From NCBI RefSeq assembly GCF_026262505.1, contig NC_067203.1:20069411-20133410 (forward strand): a DNA stretch of 64,000 bases, written 5' to 3'. A program made the position numbers and the translations under genes. Positions 42,656-53,350 of the stretch are shown in pieces. Numbering within the stretch: position 1 is the first letter of the stretch; each line of letters opens with the position of its first letter. The DNA is from Trichomonas vaginalis G3. Taxonomy: Eukaryota > Parabasalia > Trichomonadida > Trichomonadidae. A model generated the notes under the pieces. That model saw only the letters and a list, made by a program, of their open reading frames with translations. It did no database searches and had not been told where the DNA came from.

Positions 42656-45600
42656 ATGACGCGAATCTTCAACTTCAGTAAAGTTACTTCACTCATTCCT
42701 AAATGCAGTACCTTTTCTGAAGCCAAAAAGCTCGCAGGTCAAGAATTCGTCCGTCAATTTTTCCAATCCAATGATGAAGTTCGGCAATCTTTTACAAAAG
42801 AACTGTTTAGCTGGGCAACGAACAGTCTTCACAGCCATGAGATAGATGATCGTGTTGCAGCTCTTACAGGTCTGGCATTTTACTTGAATTTCATCGATAA
42901 AGAACCAGAATTGCAAAATTTAATTGCGCAATTAGAAAGAATTTTACCAGCGGAGAATATATTAATCATCACAGGAACATCGTATCTATTTGAACATATT
43001 AACAGAAAGATATCAACGCCATTTATTCCGAGATTATTTGAAAGATGTGCTTCTTGGATTGCAACAAGACCAACGCCGCACGCTATATTATCTTCAGCTT
43101 TGATCATGAAACGTTTATATTTCTGTAGCGCGTCGAATACAACAAACTACAACTCGATTTTAAGTTCTGTCGTAAATGCTGCATTCAAATTTGATAACCC
43201 GGAAGCCCAAAATACTGCTGTTGAGTTATGCATGATGAGCCTTTCAAGAAATCCTTCTGTCGATGAAGCAACAAAAGTTTTCATTTCGGATAGCATCGTG
43301 GTCTTTGAATCAAGGGCAAATGGAAGTCCAGCGATGGTACACGCATACGGATATTTACTTCTACTTACTGCTTTAATGAAAAACTACAGGAGAATTACAA
43401 CTCAAAGATTTTCCGATTTTTTCTCCTCATTTTTAAACTTTTTGACCAGAAATTTTGATAAATCGTTCATAGAATTTATTGCATTCTTCTGCGAAAGCTA
43501 CAAACAAGGAACAATCAAATATCTCAACGAAATACAACAAATTTTGAAAAATTCTGAGATAGATTATTCAGAAGTAACCGTTTGTACAAATTTATGCCGT
43601 ATAATTAAAGTTTTTCCGGAAGAATTTTGTGAATACGCTTTTGAAGTGGCAAAAACGGTTTTACCGAAGTCGAACTCATGTTTCTTTGATATAATAAGTG
43701 CTATACTATCTGTACAATACAAAAAAGTCGATCATCAAACGATTTTTACAACATTTACCTCATCTCCTTTATCTATCTCTGTTTTACAAGCAATGAACAA
43801 TTTCTTACTATGTTTCCCTCAGTACACATTCAAATTCTTAGCAATTTTGCATCCTTTGATTAAAGAAATTTTCGAAAAAAATCCGGAACGAATAATCATT
43901 GCATTAGAGGCTTTAAGACTATTCTCCCGTCTTGTACAATTCTCATGTGATGGATATTGGTCGTATTGTACTAAATATTTATCAGATTCGAACAAAGATA
44001 TCAGAATTAAGACAATAAGAGTTCTCTACGCCATGTGCGAGTTGAACCAAAACCACAGGTATGAAACAACCATAAATATCTTATTTAATGGCCAAAATGA
44101 CCCAGAAAAAGACGTAAGAATCATAATAATGAAAGAATTCCCTGAATGGCTCTTGGATACATTCAGCGATGCTTCCCTTGTATCGCTCGTTGAACAGTAC
44201 ATCGATGACGTAAGTACTCACGTTGGAATCCTCGCAATTGAGTTAATTGGTCGGATAAGAAAGAAATTCCCAGTTAATACTTTAAGTACATTTTGGACAC
44301 GTATATCACATATGGATGTAGAATTCTTCCATACAGATTTAATAAATGAAAGGAAGAAATTAATTCTAAAATTACCATCTTTAATCAAGAATTCCGGGGA
44401 ATTTTCGATACCATTGTACAGCCAAATAATTGATTTCATCAGTACATTGTTTCAGAATCCTCCTCCTTTGCACCAAACTTTTGAAGAAAGAGTTAATCAG
44501 CACCACGATGAAAAATGCGATAGATTGATAAGGATCTCTTGTCTCCATGTCGTACAGGCCATCGGTTACTCATTAAACGAAGTCCTTCATAAAGTTTCAA
44601 AACTTACAAATGATATTATTAACCAGTTATACATTAATTCGCATCCTACCTTCCATATCGAAGTACTGAGAACTCTCAGATGCATTTTCCGGTGCGTAAA
44701 TGTACTCCATGATACAGATATTAACGGATTAGAATTAATCAACAAATTATTAAGTTTTATACAGAACGATCACAATCCGAGCGTATTAGAAGCATTTACG
44801 ACGTTGTTCGGAACCATTGGACCGCTAGATCCTTATTGGTTCCACTCAACTGAGCCGAAACAAGTCACAATCGACTCATCGCAACTCTCTGACCCATCCA
44901 AACGCGAGAAATGTTACTTAGACTTCGTTATGGGCTACATTGTCGATCAATTACAATCGAAATCCAGAAATCACGAGCCGACGACGCTTATCAACGCTAT
45001 TGTTTACATCTTTCAGTCCGATGCATCCAATTGCCTTCAATATTTGGATGTCATCGTTAAAATTTTCGTGAATTTGTTCAATGAACAAAATTCAAGCCAC
45101 GAATCGCTATTTCGATTCCTCAGATCGATAATATTGCTTGTAGATGTAGCAATTCTGCCTCACGCTCAGTCAATCATGCAAATTGTCCAAAATTTCCTTC
45201 CAAATGGCGTTTCTATCGAAGCTGTCCGAACAGTTAACGCTCTTATATATTCCCTCAAATCAGAGTTCGGCCAATTTGGCCTTCAAACGTTCAAAACCGT
45301 CATTTCTGTCTTAAATTCGAAATCCGTAACTTCACAAGAGATCAGATCATCATTTCTACTAACTCTTACTCTTCTCACGATCTATTCCGACGGCTGCACA
45401 CAGGAGTTCTTCACTTACATCAGTTCCGCCGTTGAAAATAAAGATTCAACGAGTCAAAACGCGTTAATGTACTTAAGTCAAGCGATTGCGTCTGGCGGAA
45501 TGAAGCAATTAGTACTGCCAAGCCTTAAACTGGCACTTTCGCAGGTAAATGGGGCTCAAACAACTCAAAATGCGATTCAATTGTTATATGTACTGATTGC

Positions 45601-48600
45601 GAAGTATCCTGATACGATAATGATGATGCCTGTTGATCTTAAAGGTATATCGCCGGTATTAGATGAGTTGATTTCGACTGTAAAGCAGAAAATTCAGATT
45701 GATCTTGATAAATCTCCATTTGCAAAGCAGTTGCAGACCACTCCTGACCCGTATTACCAAAGACCAAAGATGCAGTTCGATCCAAAGTCAGTCCAATTAA
45801 CAATAGAACAAGGAAGATTCAGATCTACGGCAAGTGAAGGTAATTGGACAGCCTGGGCCTTGAACTTCTCCCAAGAACTGGCTCTATGTTCAAGATCTCC
45901 TGCTATAAGAGCATGTTTACCCTTGTTAATGTCGTCGACAACACTTCATCTCAATATTTTCCCATTGATATTCCTTAGCGTATGGGAGAATACGTCTGCT
46001 GAAGAGAGACAACAGCTTTCCAACTACATAAGATCGATTATTTCCCAAAATGTCCCTCAAATGATCCTTCATTTGGTTTCTGCAACATGCGAATCACTCG
46101 ACAGAGCGAATTTCTCACTATTTCCAGACGAACCGCTCTTGCCAGGCCAGATCTCCGAAAGATGTAACTCCTGGTTCAGAGCTCTGAGATTTTACGCTTC
46201 AATTCCAAAAAGTGACACTCTATTTTTGAATTGCCTCAGAATTGAAACGCAACTTAAGCGAAAAGATTGTGCATTAGGATTACAAATGATGGTACCTCAG
46301 GAATGCACAAATTGCGATTTATTGGAGAATTTGAACATGTGGTCGAAAGCAAGGGAAATTTACATGATTAGATATAAGGAGAATGACAGGAATGACCAGT
46401 ATTTGATAGGGCTCCTCAAATGTTCCGTTCCTATGGACGATTGGGACGTAATTTGCGAAAGATTCCCAGAATTTCCAACTTACTCCAAGAAGATGAAACA
46501 GGAGCTCGGAACAGTATTTGGAGCAGCCGCAATCTCGAAAGGAATCGATGAAAAGCCTTATTTCGAGAGCGTTATTGAAGATGATCCAAGTTACTGCTAC
46601 TGGAGATGCATTGCAAGCATAAAGAAGAAAGACCTCGAAGAAGCAACTAACTGGATATCAAGAGGAAGGAACTCAATCGTTAGAAACGAAGAAATTTTCG
46701 CAAGTGGAAATTATGAGCCGGCAATTCCGACCATCTGCTACAGCATGATATTCGAGGAACTCAATGATGTAATAGACAGCTTCAATAAAGGCCCAGATCC
46801 CAAAGTTCTCAATTTATGGTCGGATAAATTAGACTATTTAGCGAGAGATCCGACATGGCTGAGGATGGTTTCGCGAGAAAGAGCGTTATATAACGCTAGC
46901 GATGAAGAACGGCTCGGAATGAGATTAATTTTCATCAATTCCTTAAGAATGCAAGGCGAATGGGAGTTGTTTGACAAGCTTAGCCACATATACTTGCCGG
47001 ATAACGACCCTAGAGTCCGTTTGCTGTACGCAAATGTCAGATTTGACCGAGGAATCACGAAAGACACTTCAGAACTCAAAACTCTTATCGAAGACCTTAA
47101 GAAGAACGGACCTCTCGATGTATACTGCAACGCCGTTTGTTCATTTGCCAGTCGAACGAAAGAATTAAGTAATTTACTCGAAATGTTGAACGACGTTATC
47201 AAGCACCAGCCAAATAACTGCAAGGCGTGGAAGTACTTTGCGTATACCAACCTCAGTTTGTCCGGATTAGATGAAAAAGACTCTCATATCTACGCAAATA
47301 ACGCAATGAAGGGATTTATCTCTTTAATCGACCTGAAGAGTGGCGCAATGCATTATCTATGCCAGTTGTGTTCCATTTTCTTCAACAACGCGAAGAAATT
47401 ACCGGATTTCGATCTGGCAAACGAAAGATTAATGAAATTGCCACCAGAAAGTGTCGATAAAATCATGCCACAGCTATTAACTCAACTATCCCATACTTGC
47501 GAAAGCTGTAGAAACGTCGCTTTCAAGATAATTGAAAAATTAGCCGATGAAAACTATCATGCGCTTTCGTATTCCCTTTCATTGATAAGGAAATTGGATC
47601 CTTCCTCTGAATGCATAAGTCTTATCGATAAAATCGAAGCGAAAAACATCTCAATTTCGCAAGATTTGCATTCATTCACTGAATCATTGATTTACGTGGC
47701 CGTTCTTCCTTTCGAACTCTTCCTTTCACTACTAAATAGACTAAATGCAGCTTCAAACCAGTTGGATAAGAAATTAATGGCAAATATTATCCAGGAAGTG
47801 CTCAAATTCCATCAGACGTATAACGAATCGAATAATGAATGGATGAGGAAGTGTGTAAATCTCGATTTTTGGAAGAAAATCGCTAATTTCTCAGAAAATT
47901 CAGATGAAACTCAAATAGGAAGCATTTTCTCATCAACGAAGAATATAATTAGCAGATTGACCTTGTTAATCGACCAAATTGATACAATTGACGTAAATGA
48001 TTTCGATATAAAACTAAGTAAACAGAAATCATTCTCGGTTGCAATTCCAGGACTCAATTGTATCAGCCAGAAGCCGATTCTCGTATCACACGTCCATCAT
48101 ATATTGAAAACAATGCCTTCTGCTCAACATCCACGAAAAATGTCGATTGTTGGTACGGATGGCATCACTTACAAGTATCTTTTGAAGGGCGGTGTAGACT
48201 TAAGACTCGATTTGCACGTAATGCAGTTGTTTTCGCTGATTAATTCAATTTTGGTCGAAGATAAATTTGGCGATGAGATGCATTCCTTGATACATTTGTA
48301 CGGCGTAACACCTCTTTCGAGGCAGAGCGGTCTCATTTCTTGGGCTGAAGGAGGAAAAACGTTGTATTCGCTCATTAAATGGTACAGAAAGCTCCGAAAA
48401 TTCCCATTGACCGCGGAAAGCAAAGTATACATGGACTTCCTTCCGAAAGGCAAGGAATCGTCTTTGCTGCTAACGAGGATCCAGAGATTGGAAATTTTCA
48501 ATGAATTAGTTGAAGCGGCTCCATCCGACCAATTAAGACAAGTCCTCTGGCTGAAGTCTCCTTGTGCAGAATCATGGCTTATACAAGCTACAAACTTCGC

Positions 48601-49135
48601 TAGATCGACTTCTTTGATGTCATTTGTCGGATATATTATCGGACTCGGCGACAGACATCCATCAAACATATTGGTGATGGAGAAGAGAGGCAATGTAGTC
48701 CATATCGATTTAAGCGAAGTGTTCGAAAAGGCTGCATTAAGGAAAACAGCAAGAGAAGTTGTTCCTTTCAGACTTACGAGGATGATTGTTGATGCTTTAG
48801 GTCCTTCTGGTGTTCATGGTGTTTTCTCAATCACAGCAAGAAACGTAATGAACGCATTAAGAAGAAATCAATCAACAATTTTGGCTTTCTTGGATATTTT
48901 CACTAAAGAAAACATTGTTGACATGATCTGGTACCAGAATGATGACAATGATGATGCAGATAAAGAGAAATCTTCCCTCAAAAAGGCAATTTCGAAGTTG
49001 GAAGATAAACTAAATTTCAGAGAATTTGGAGAAGAAAATCCTGACACAGACGAACACGTGTCAAAGCTGATATCAATAGCTACTGATCCAATGAACCTCT
49101 CTCAGATGTATCTTGGATGGTCTGCTTATTGGTAA
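42656..49135 (+). CDS. TOR: TOR-like PIK-related protein kinase
   Basis: 2159 residues, single exon. Residues 1 to about 1150 are HEAT-like helices. A FAT-like helical region follows to about 1750, then a kinase domain from about 1800, ending in a FATC tail (LSQMYLGWSAYW). Kinase motifs: KYLLKGGVDLRLD with Lys1844; GLGDRHPSN at 1996-2004 (catalytic Asp1999, Asn2004); HIDLSEVFEKA from 2016, with the metal-binding Asp2018 kept but DFG changed to DLS. The activation segment VVPFRLTRMIVDALGPSGVHG matches mTOR best (IPFRLTRM). TOR kinases control growth by nutrient status in TORC1/TORC2. The FRB region before the kinase is poorly conserved: no clear match to the SFNQAYGRDL block, so rapamycin sensitivity is doubtful. 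Shorter than human mTOR (2549). PIKK identity is secure; TOR is the likeliest subfamily. Confidence 0.9.
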   Translation: MTRIFNFSKVTSLIPKCSTFSEAKKLAGQEFVRQFFQSNDEVRQSFTKELFSWATNSLHSHEIDDRVAALTGLAFYLNFIDKEPELQNLIAQLERILPAENILIITGTSYLFEHINRKISTPFIPRLFERCASWIATRPTPHAILSSALIMKRLYFCSASNTTNYNSILSSVVNAAFKFDNPEAQNTAVELCMMSLSRNPSVDEATKVFISDSIVVFESRANGSPAMVHAYGYLLLLTALMKNYRRITTQRFSDFFSSFLNFLTRNFDKSFIEFIAFFCESYKQGTIKYLNEIQQILKNSEIDYSEVTVCTNLCRIIKVFPEEFCEYAFEVAKTVLPKSNSCFFDIISAILSVQYKKVDHQTIFTTFTSSPLSISVLQAMNNFLLCFPQYTFKFLAILHPLIKEIFEKNPERIIIALEALRLFSRLVQFSCDGYWSYCTKYLSDSNKDIRIKTIRVLYAMCELNQNHRYETTINILFNGQNDPEKDVRIIIMKEFPEWLLDTFSDASLVSLVEQYIDDVSTHVGILAIELIGRIRKKFPVNTLSTFWTRISHMDVEFFHTDLINERKKLILKLPSLIKNSGEFSIPLYSQIIDFISTLFQNPPPLHQTFEERVNQHHDEKCDRLIRISCLHVVQAIGYSLNEVLHKVSKLTNDIINQLYINSHPTFHIEVLRTLRCIFRCVNVLHDTDINGLELINKLLSFIQNDHNPSVLEAFTTLFGTIGPLDPYWFHSTEPKQVTIDSSQLSDPSKREKCYLDFVMGYIVDQLQSKSRNHEPTTLINAIVYIFQSDASNCLQYLDVIVKIFVNLFNEQNSSHESLFRFLRSIILLVDVAILPHAQSIMQIVQNFLPNGVSIEAVRTVNALIYSLKSEFGQFGLQTFKTVISVLNSKSVTSQEIRSSFLLTLTLLTIYSDGCTQEFFTYISSAVENKDSTSQNALMYLSQAIASGGMKQLVLPSLKLALSQVNGAQTTQNAIQLLYVLIAKYPDTIMMMPVDLKGISPVLDELISTVKQKIQIDLDKSPFAKQLQTTPDPYYQRPKMQFDPKSVQLTIEQGRFRSTASEGNWTAWALNFSQELALCSRSPAIRACLPLLMSSTTLHLNIFPLIFLSVWENTSAEERQQLSNYIRSIISQNVPQMILHLVSATCESLDRANFSLFPDEPLLPGQISERCNSWFRALRFYASIPKSDTLFLNCLRIETQLKRKDCALGLQMMVPQECTNCDLLENLNMWSKAREIYMIRYKENDRNDQYLIGLLKCSVPMDDWDVICERFPEFPTYSKKMKQELGTVFGAAAISKGIDEKPYFESVIEDDPSYCYWRCIASIKKKDLEEATNWISRGRNSIVRNEEIFASGNYEPAIPTICYSMIFEELNDVIDSFNKGPDPKVLNLWSDKLDYLARDPTWLRMVSRERALYNASDEERLGMRLIFINSLRMQGEWELFDKLSHIYLPDNDPRVRLLYANVRFDRGITKDTSELKTLIEDLKKNGPLDVYCNAVCSFASRTKELSNLLEMLNDVIKHQPNNCKAWKYFAYTNLSLSGLDEKDSHIYANNAMKGFISLIDLKSGAMHYLCQLCSIFFNNAKKLPDFDLANERLMKLPPESVDKIMPQLLTQLSHTCESCRNVAFKIIEKLADENYHALSYSLSLIRKLDPSSECISLIDKIEAKNISISQDLHSFTESLIYVAVLPFELFLSLLNRLNAASNQLDKKLMANIIQEVLKFHQTYNESNNEWMRKCVNLDFWKKIANFSENSDETQIGSIFSSTKNIISRLTLLIDQIDTIDVNDFDIKLSKQKSFSVAIPGLNCISQKPILVSHVHHILKTMPSAQHPRKMSIVGTDGITYKYLLKGGVDLRLDLHVMQLFSLINSILVEDKFGDEMHSLIHLYGVTPLSRQSGLISWAEGGKTLYSLIKWYRKLRKFPLTAESKVYMDFLPKGKESSLLLTRIQRLEIFNELVEAAPSDQLRQVLWLKSPCAESWLIQATNFARSTSLMSFVGYIIGLGDRHPSNILVMEKRGNVVHIDLSEVFEKAALRKTAREVVPFRLTRMIVDALGPSGVHGVFSITARNVMNALRRNQSTILAFLDIFTKENIVDMIWYQNDDNDDADKEKSSLKKAISKLEDKLNFREFGEENPDTDEHVSKLISIATDPMNLSQMYLGWSAYW

Positions 49136-49614
49136 TTATTATATTAATTATGTGTTGTTATATATATTATTTTATAAAACTATTATCTGTTTGATATTTA
49201 AAAAAAATAATTCGTGATTTTTTTTTTTCAACTTGAAGAGAAGAAAGAAACTAGTAGTATCATTAATAATGAGTGAAAACTTTCGAATGCGTCCTTGTTC
49301 ATGTGATTTGTTTACCGTTGTTGCTCGGTTGTATATCTTATTTCATGAGAATATCCTTCTTCATGACTTCCAATAAAGAAACAAAGTAATGTATGAAACT
49401 TGAAAGCGTCAGTTTCCCAAAAATTTGCAATCTCAATTACAATATATTATTCAGAAGAATATGATTCAACAATTTTCCCACAAACAGCTTGCAGAGTGTT
49501 TTGATAAGAAGATCTATTGATGACATAAAATAAAATTTATATCTTTGAATAGAATTTGTAAAAAAAAATCAGAAGTAAATTATGACCGAAGATAGATTTT
49601 TACTTACATATAGA
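49136..49614. other. Intergenic between convergent genes, nothing recognised
   Basis: 479 bp of AT-rich sequence. No gene, RNA or repeat seen. Confidence 0.3.
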
Positions 49615-50493
49615 TCAAAGCAGAGGTTGTGGACTATAAAAATTGTCGTTTTGGAACCCTAAATCGTAAGAAAAGATTGCATTAACAATCCAGCAAACAA
49701 CCATTGATGGTGATATATCGAAAATCAAAACTTTTGTAATAATGAACCATCTGGCGATTAATGGAAGAGCACCAGTCTTATCAAATTGCGCATACCATCC
49801 AGTAATAAAATCAAATGGACTAAACATGATTATATCGTAGATACATCTAGACACTTCAAGAAAAATGAACAGTCCAATGAGGAAATTTGAGGTTCTCATA
49901 CAACAAAGCTTTCCTGGTTGAATAACTGGGTATGTCATCTTCTTTATAAGTCTAAATGATGGTACCATGGCGAAAACTAAAATCATGATAGTTGTTGCCG
50001 CATGCCATAAATAATAAGTTTCGCGATCGCCTTGTAACCCGGAGTAAACGGTTATCACTACAGCTGTGGATATGAAAGTGATACTGTACAATGCAAAAAA
50101 GAGCTTGAAAAATTTATTTATCGTCTGTGTGATTCCTTGATATTGATAGAGTAAATCCATTATAATATAAATGACTATTGATACGTATATAAATAGTAAA
50201 ACTTGATTAATTCCAATCCAAACGATTTGATATGATAATTGTGTATAATGAAAAGGGCAAATAGTGATAATGATTCTAAATATGACTGTGATGATCATGA
50301 AAACCCAGAATGAGAGAAAATAATCGACTTTGCATTTGTCTGTTTTCTTCCTATTCTTGAGATACAAAATTAAATAATAAACAGGAAGTATTAAAGATAA
50401 AACATGTGCAACAACAAGTGTATACATTTCATTATAATTGCATCCATATGCACTTGCAACATATTTGCATAAAATTAAATCTTTAGAGCTCAT
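49615..50493 (-). CDS. Seven-pass membrane protein
   Basis: 292 residues from ATG 50493 (MSSKDLILCKYVASAYGCNY); the open frame upstream has only non-ATG codons. Seven hydrophobic segments are visible, at about residues 20-42, 58-80, 92-115, 128-152, 160-182, 198-222 and 248-275. Short charged loops separate them (LKNRKKTDKCK; RLIKKMTYP). The topology resembles the GPR137/TOM1/THH1 family or a divergent G-protein-coupled-receptor-like protein, but I see no diagnostic motif. No cleavable signal peptide. TCATTCTA on the minus strand (+1 at 50525) gives a 31-nt leader and supports this start. Function unknown; membrane topology is a firm reading. Confidence 0.75.
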   Translation of the reverse strand: MSSKDLILCKYVASAYGCNYNEMYTLVVAHVLSLILPVYYLILYLKNRKKTDKCKVDYFLSFWVFMIITVIFRIIITICPFHYTQLSYQIVWIGINQVLLFIYVSIVIYIIMDLLYQYQGITQTINKFFKLFFALYSITFISTAVVITVYSGLQGDRETYYLWHAATTIMILVFAMVPSFRLIKKMTYPVIQPGKLCCMRTSNFLIGLFIFLEVSRCIYDIIMFSPFDFITGWYAQFDKTGALPLIARWFIITKVLIFDISPSMVVCWIVNAIFSYDLGFQNDNFYSPQPLL

Positions 50494-51659
50494 TTTTATA
50501 TTTTTTGTCAATTTTATGATAGAATGAGAGTTATCCCAATTCAAAGATCGTATTTTAGAGCGCAATTCTTGGGAGTTGCCCGAAAACAGATAGATCTTGA
50601 GGATAATTCATAGATTTATCGAAATTTGATTATATTGATATCAAAATTATGAGATAAGAATAAAATTTAAATGGAAATATAAAGCTTGTAAGAATTGTAT
50701 ATAAACTCCTTTGTGTTAATTTTTCAAAAAAAAATCGGAAATCATCAATTTGATAATATTTTTCTAAAAATTTAATTTTATTTTCTGAATTTCTCAATTT
50801 TTTTAGAGAAATTTTATATTACAAAAAAGCGGGATTTCTCATATTATGTCTTTTTTGTTACTCAAATATAAGATTTTGAATTTTTTTCATAACAAAAAGT
50901 GTCATAAATCTATTGAAGCTGATTTTAGCTTAATAACCACTTTAGATCAAATTCCCAAATTACTCTCTTTAAATTTGATACAAGGAAAGTTATACACAGT
51001 GCTCCAAAGAGATCTTTTAAGTACAAAGCAATTTTTTTTCCTATCCGAGAGCTCCCATTTCTTGATATAGTTGCAAATCTCCATTAATTTCAAATCTAAT
51101 GCAAAAATGTGCATTTTTTGAAGATTGCTCTTCTCAATTGCTTCATCTTTTTTAGAATGAAAAAAGAGTTCGTATTTTCAAACTTAAGTTCAAAGAGGAT
51201 AACCATTGTAACGTAGTTTACTTTTAGTATCTTAAAGTTTCGTTACATTATCTTTTTTTTTGTCCTTATTCGCTTATTTTTTTCGTAACTAATATCAAAC
51301 ACCAATGATATGCTAAGTTTTTTCAACATGCAGAGCAAGCAAAAGTACTTAAGCTAACGAATAATGAAAAATGTAAAATATTCGTCTTCTTTATCGTTTA
51401 AGTTCGGTATTTTTTAATTACAAATCATGTAGGAATTCTGTTTCTTTGCATCCGATATAGAAAGCTAAATATCTAAATAAATTTGCCAATTATCCGATCT
51501 TATATCAATAATGAACTTTTATGGAATAGTTTTTCCATGTCTGATGCAATTTAGATGCATTAATATATGCTCTGTTCTCTTCATAATGAAATATTTAGAT
51601 GGAGAAAAATATAGTAGTTTTGAAATAAAAAGTGACAAAATTGACCAAAACAATCACGC
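50494..51659. other. AT-rich intergenic region, no firm gene
   Basis: About 1.17 kb. A frame with an ATG at 50846 (74 codons, MSFLLLKYKILNFFHNKKCH), preceded by TCATATTATG, is the only candidate, but it shows no recognisable domain. TCATAAAA-like sequences near 50.51 kb may belong to the seven-pass gene promoter. Confidence 0.3.
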
Positions 51660-52699
51660 TAAGGGTTTCGTTTTGCGAAAAAAACGTACAATACGCAATT
51701 TCGCTAAAAAAAACATTTAGCTAGCAATTTCGACATTTGACTCCACTCAAGACGTCACTTTTTTAATTTTGCGGTATCATATTTTTGGAAAATCTTTATG
51801 AATATTATATAAAAAGTCTCTTTAATATCTATATTTCATATTTTTATCGATTTTTAAAGTTTTTGCGAAAAGTATTCAATTATTTTTGCTATTTGGTCGG
51901 GTAAATGTCAGATTTGCGACATTTTCTGATATGATATTCAGATTCTACGTTGATAATAATGCTTATAGAACCCTCTTGCTATTGTGTCAAAATTGCGAAA
52001 CCGATAGCAAAAATATCTCGCAATATCAAAATTGAGATATTGAGTGAATTATGCATTATAGAGATTAAAAATCTGATTTGTGAAAACATCTCATCAGTTT
52101 CTAGCTAATTCAAAAATCTTTACTATCTTATTCGATTAAAATGAAAAGGGAATAGTTTCATTATGCTTTAAATGACAGCCTTATAATCTAATCATAGTTT
52201 TCGCTCAATATGCAGCATTTTTTTTTCGAAATCTATGGTCAATATCCTAAATACTGATTGCTTTGCATTCATATCTCTTACATTTTCTATACCCACATCA
52301 CTATTCATTGCTATTCCTATCTTTTTCATTTTTGTTTGTTTCTCATAATTTCTCAAAAAACATGATAACTTGATATTTGTAAATATCATACTTTATAACG
52401 TAAATAAGAACTTGACCTATTAAGAAAAGCAGTAATGAAAAGAAAATCTGAAATTCATAAAAATTACAAGTTTCTGATGACAATTAGCTTAATTAAACCA
52501 GGTACAAGATTATATAATTGTATTTTCTATCCAATTATCCATATAATATCTTATCCAGAAAAAATAACTTTGTAATGCATGAAAATTCGGTTCACTTCAT
52601 TTTTGACACTTTACATATCGGATGTATTATCTAAGAATTATATTATAAAATAATAATTTTGTGTTTTATAAGTTTATTTGTATAAATTGATTCAAAAAA

Positions 52700-52768
52700 A
52701 TGGAAAGACAAGAAGTGGATCTGCCAAATGAAAATCAGATTTATAGTTTTAGAGAGTTACATACATGA
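52700..52768 (+). other. 22-codon frame, possible transposase 5' stub
   Basis: ATG at 52700 to TGA at 52766-52768, encoding MERQEVDLPNENQIYSFREL plus HT. Its composition is more protein-like than the AT-rich surroundings, and it lies about 130 bp inside the element end. It may be the first codons of a lost transposase; no homology can be shown from this alone. Confidence 0.25.
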
Positions 52769-52780
52769 AATATGAAAATT

Positions 52781-53350
52781 GAACTTTGTATACGGAATTG
52801 TTGGCTATGATGTACTGATCATGAATCAGTACATCATAGCCAACAATTCCTTCGCAAACAGCGGGAAACTTTGTCTGAATAGTTTAACATTCAGACAAAG
52901 TTTCCCGCTGTCAGAGAGGGAATGGAAGGGTAAGAGGTATATATTCATAATGTATACCTCTTACCCTTTCATTCCCTCGAGAAAGTTCAAAAACTTGGGT
53001 GCAATCAGTTCTGATTGCACCCAAGTTTTTGAACTTTGTATACGGAATTGTTGGCTATGATGTACTGATCATGAATCAGTACATCATAGCCAACAATTCC
53101 TTCGCAAACAGCGGGAAACTTTGTCTGAATAGTTTAACATTCAGACAAAGTTTCCCGCTGTCAGAGAGGGAATGGAAGGGTAAGAGGTATATATTCATAA
53201 TGTATACCTCTTACCCTTTCATTCCCTCGAGAAAGTTCAAAAACTTGGGTGCAATCAGTTCTGATTGCACCCAAGTTTTTGAACTTTGTATACGGAATTG
53301 TTGGCTATGATGTACTGATCATGAATCAGTACATCATAGCCAACAATTCC
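52781..53350. repeat. 250-bp unit of four different hairpins, 2.3 tandem copies
   Basis: The unit repeats exactly at 52781, 53031 and 53281 (third copy stops after its first hairpin). Each unit is four long palindromes separated by only 6-9 bp. P1 is 57 bp (52794-52850, 26-bp perfect arms, loop CATGA). P2 is 50 bp (52860-52909, 21-bp arms). P3 is 63 bp (52916-52978, one internal mismatch). P4 is 50 bp (52985-53034, 23-bp arms, loop GTTC). The four hairpins are unrelated in sequence and together make 220 of the 250 bp. Copies 1 and 2 look identical. Confidence 0.95.

Noticed and set aside
52779-53310. Two overlapping 93- and 103-codon frames with the same sequence in the hairpin array
   Set aside because: They arise because the 250-bp unit is palindromic and repeated; the frame is set by the hairpins, and identical copies merely repeat it. 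No domain.
52781-53350. CRISPR-like repeat array
   Set aside because: Eukaryotic DNA, no constant short repeat with variable spacers, and the whole 250-bp unit repeats exactly.
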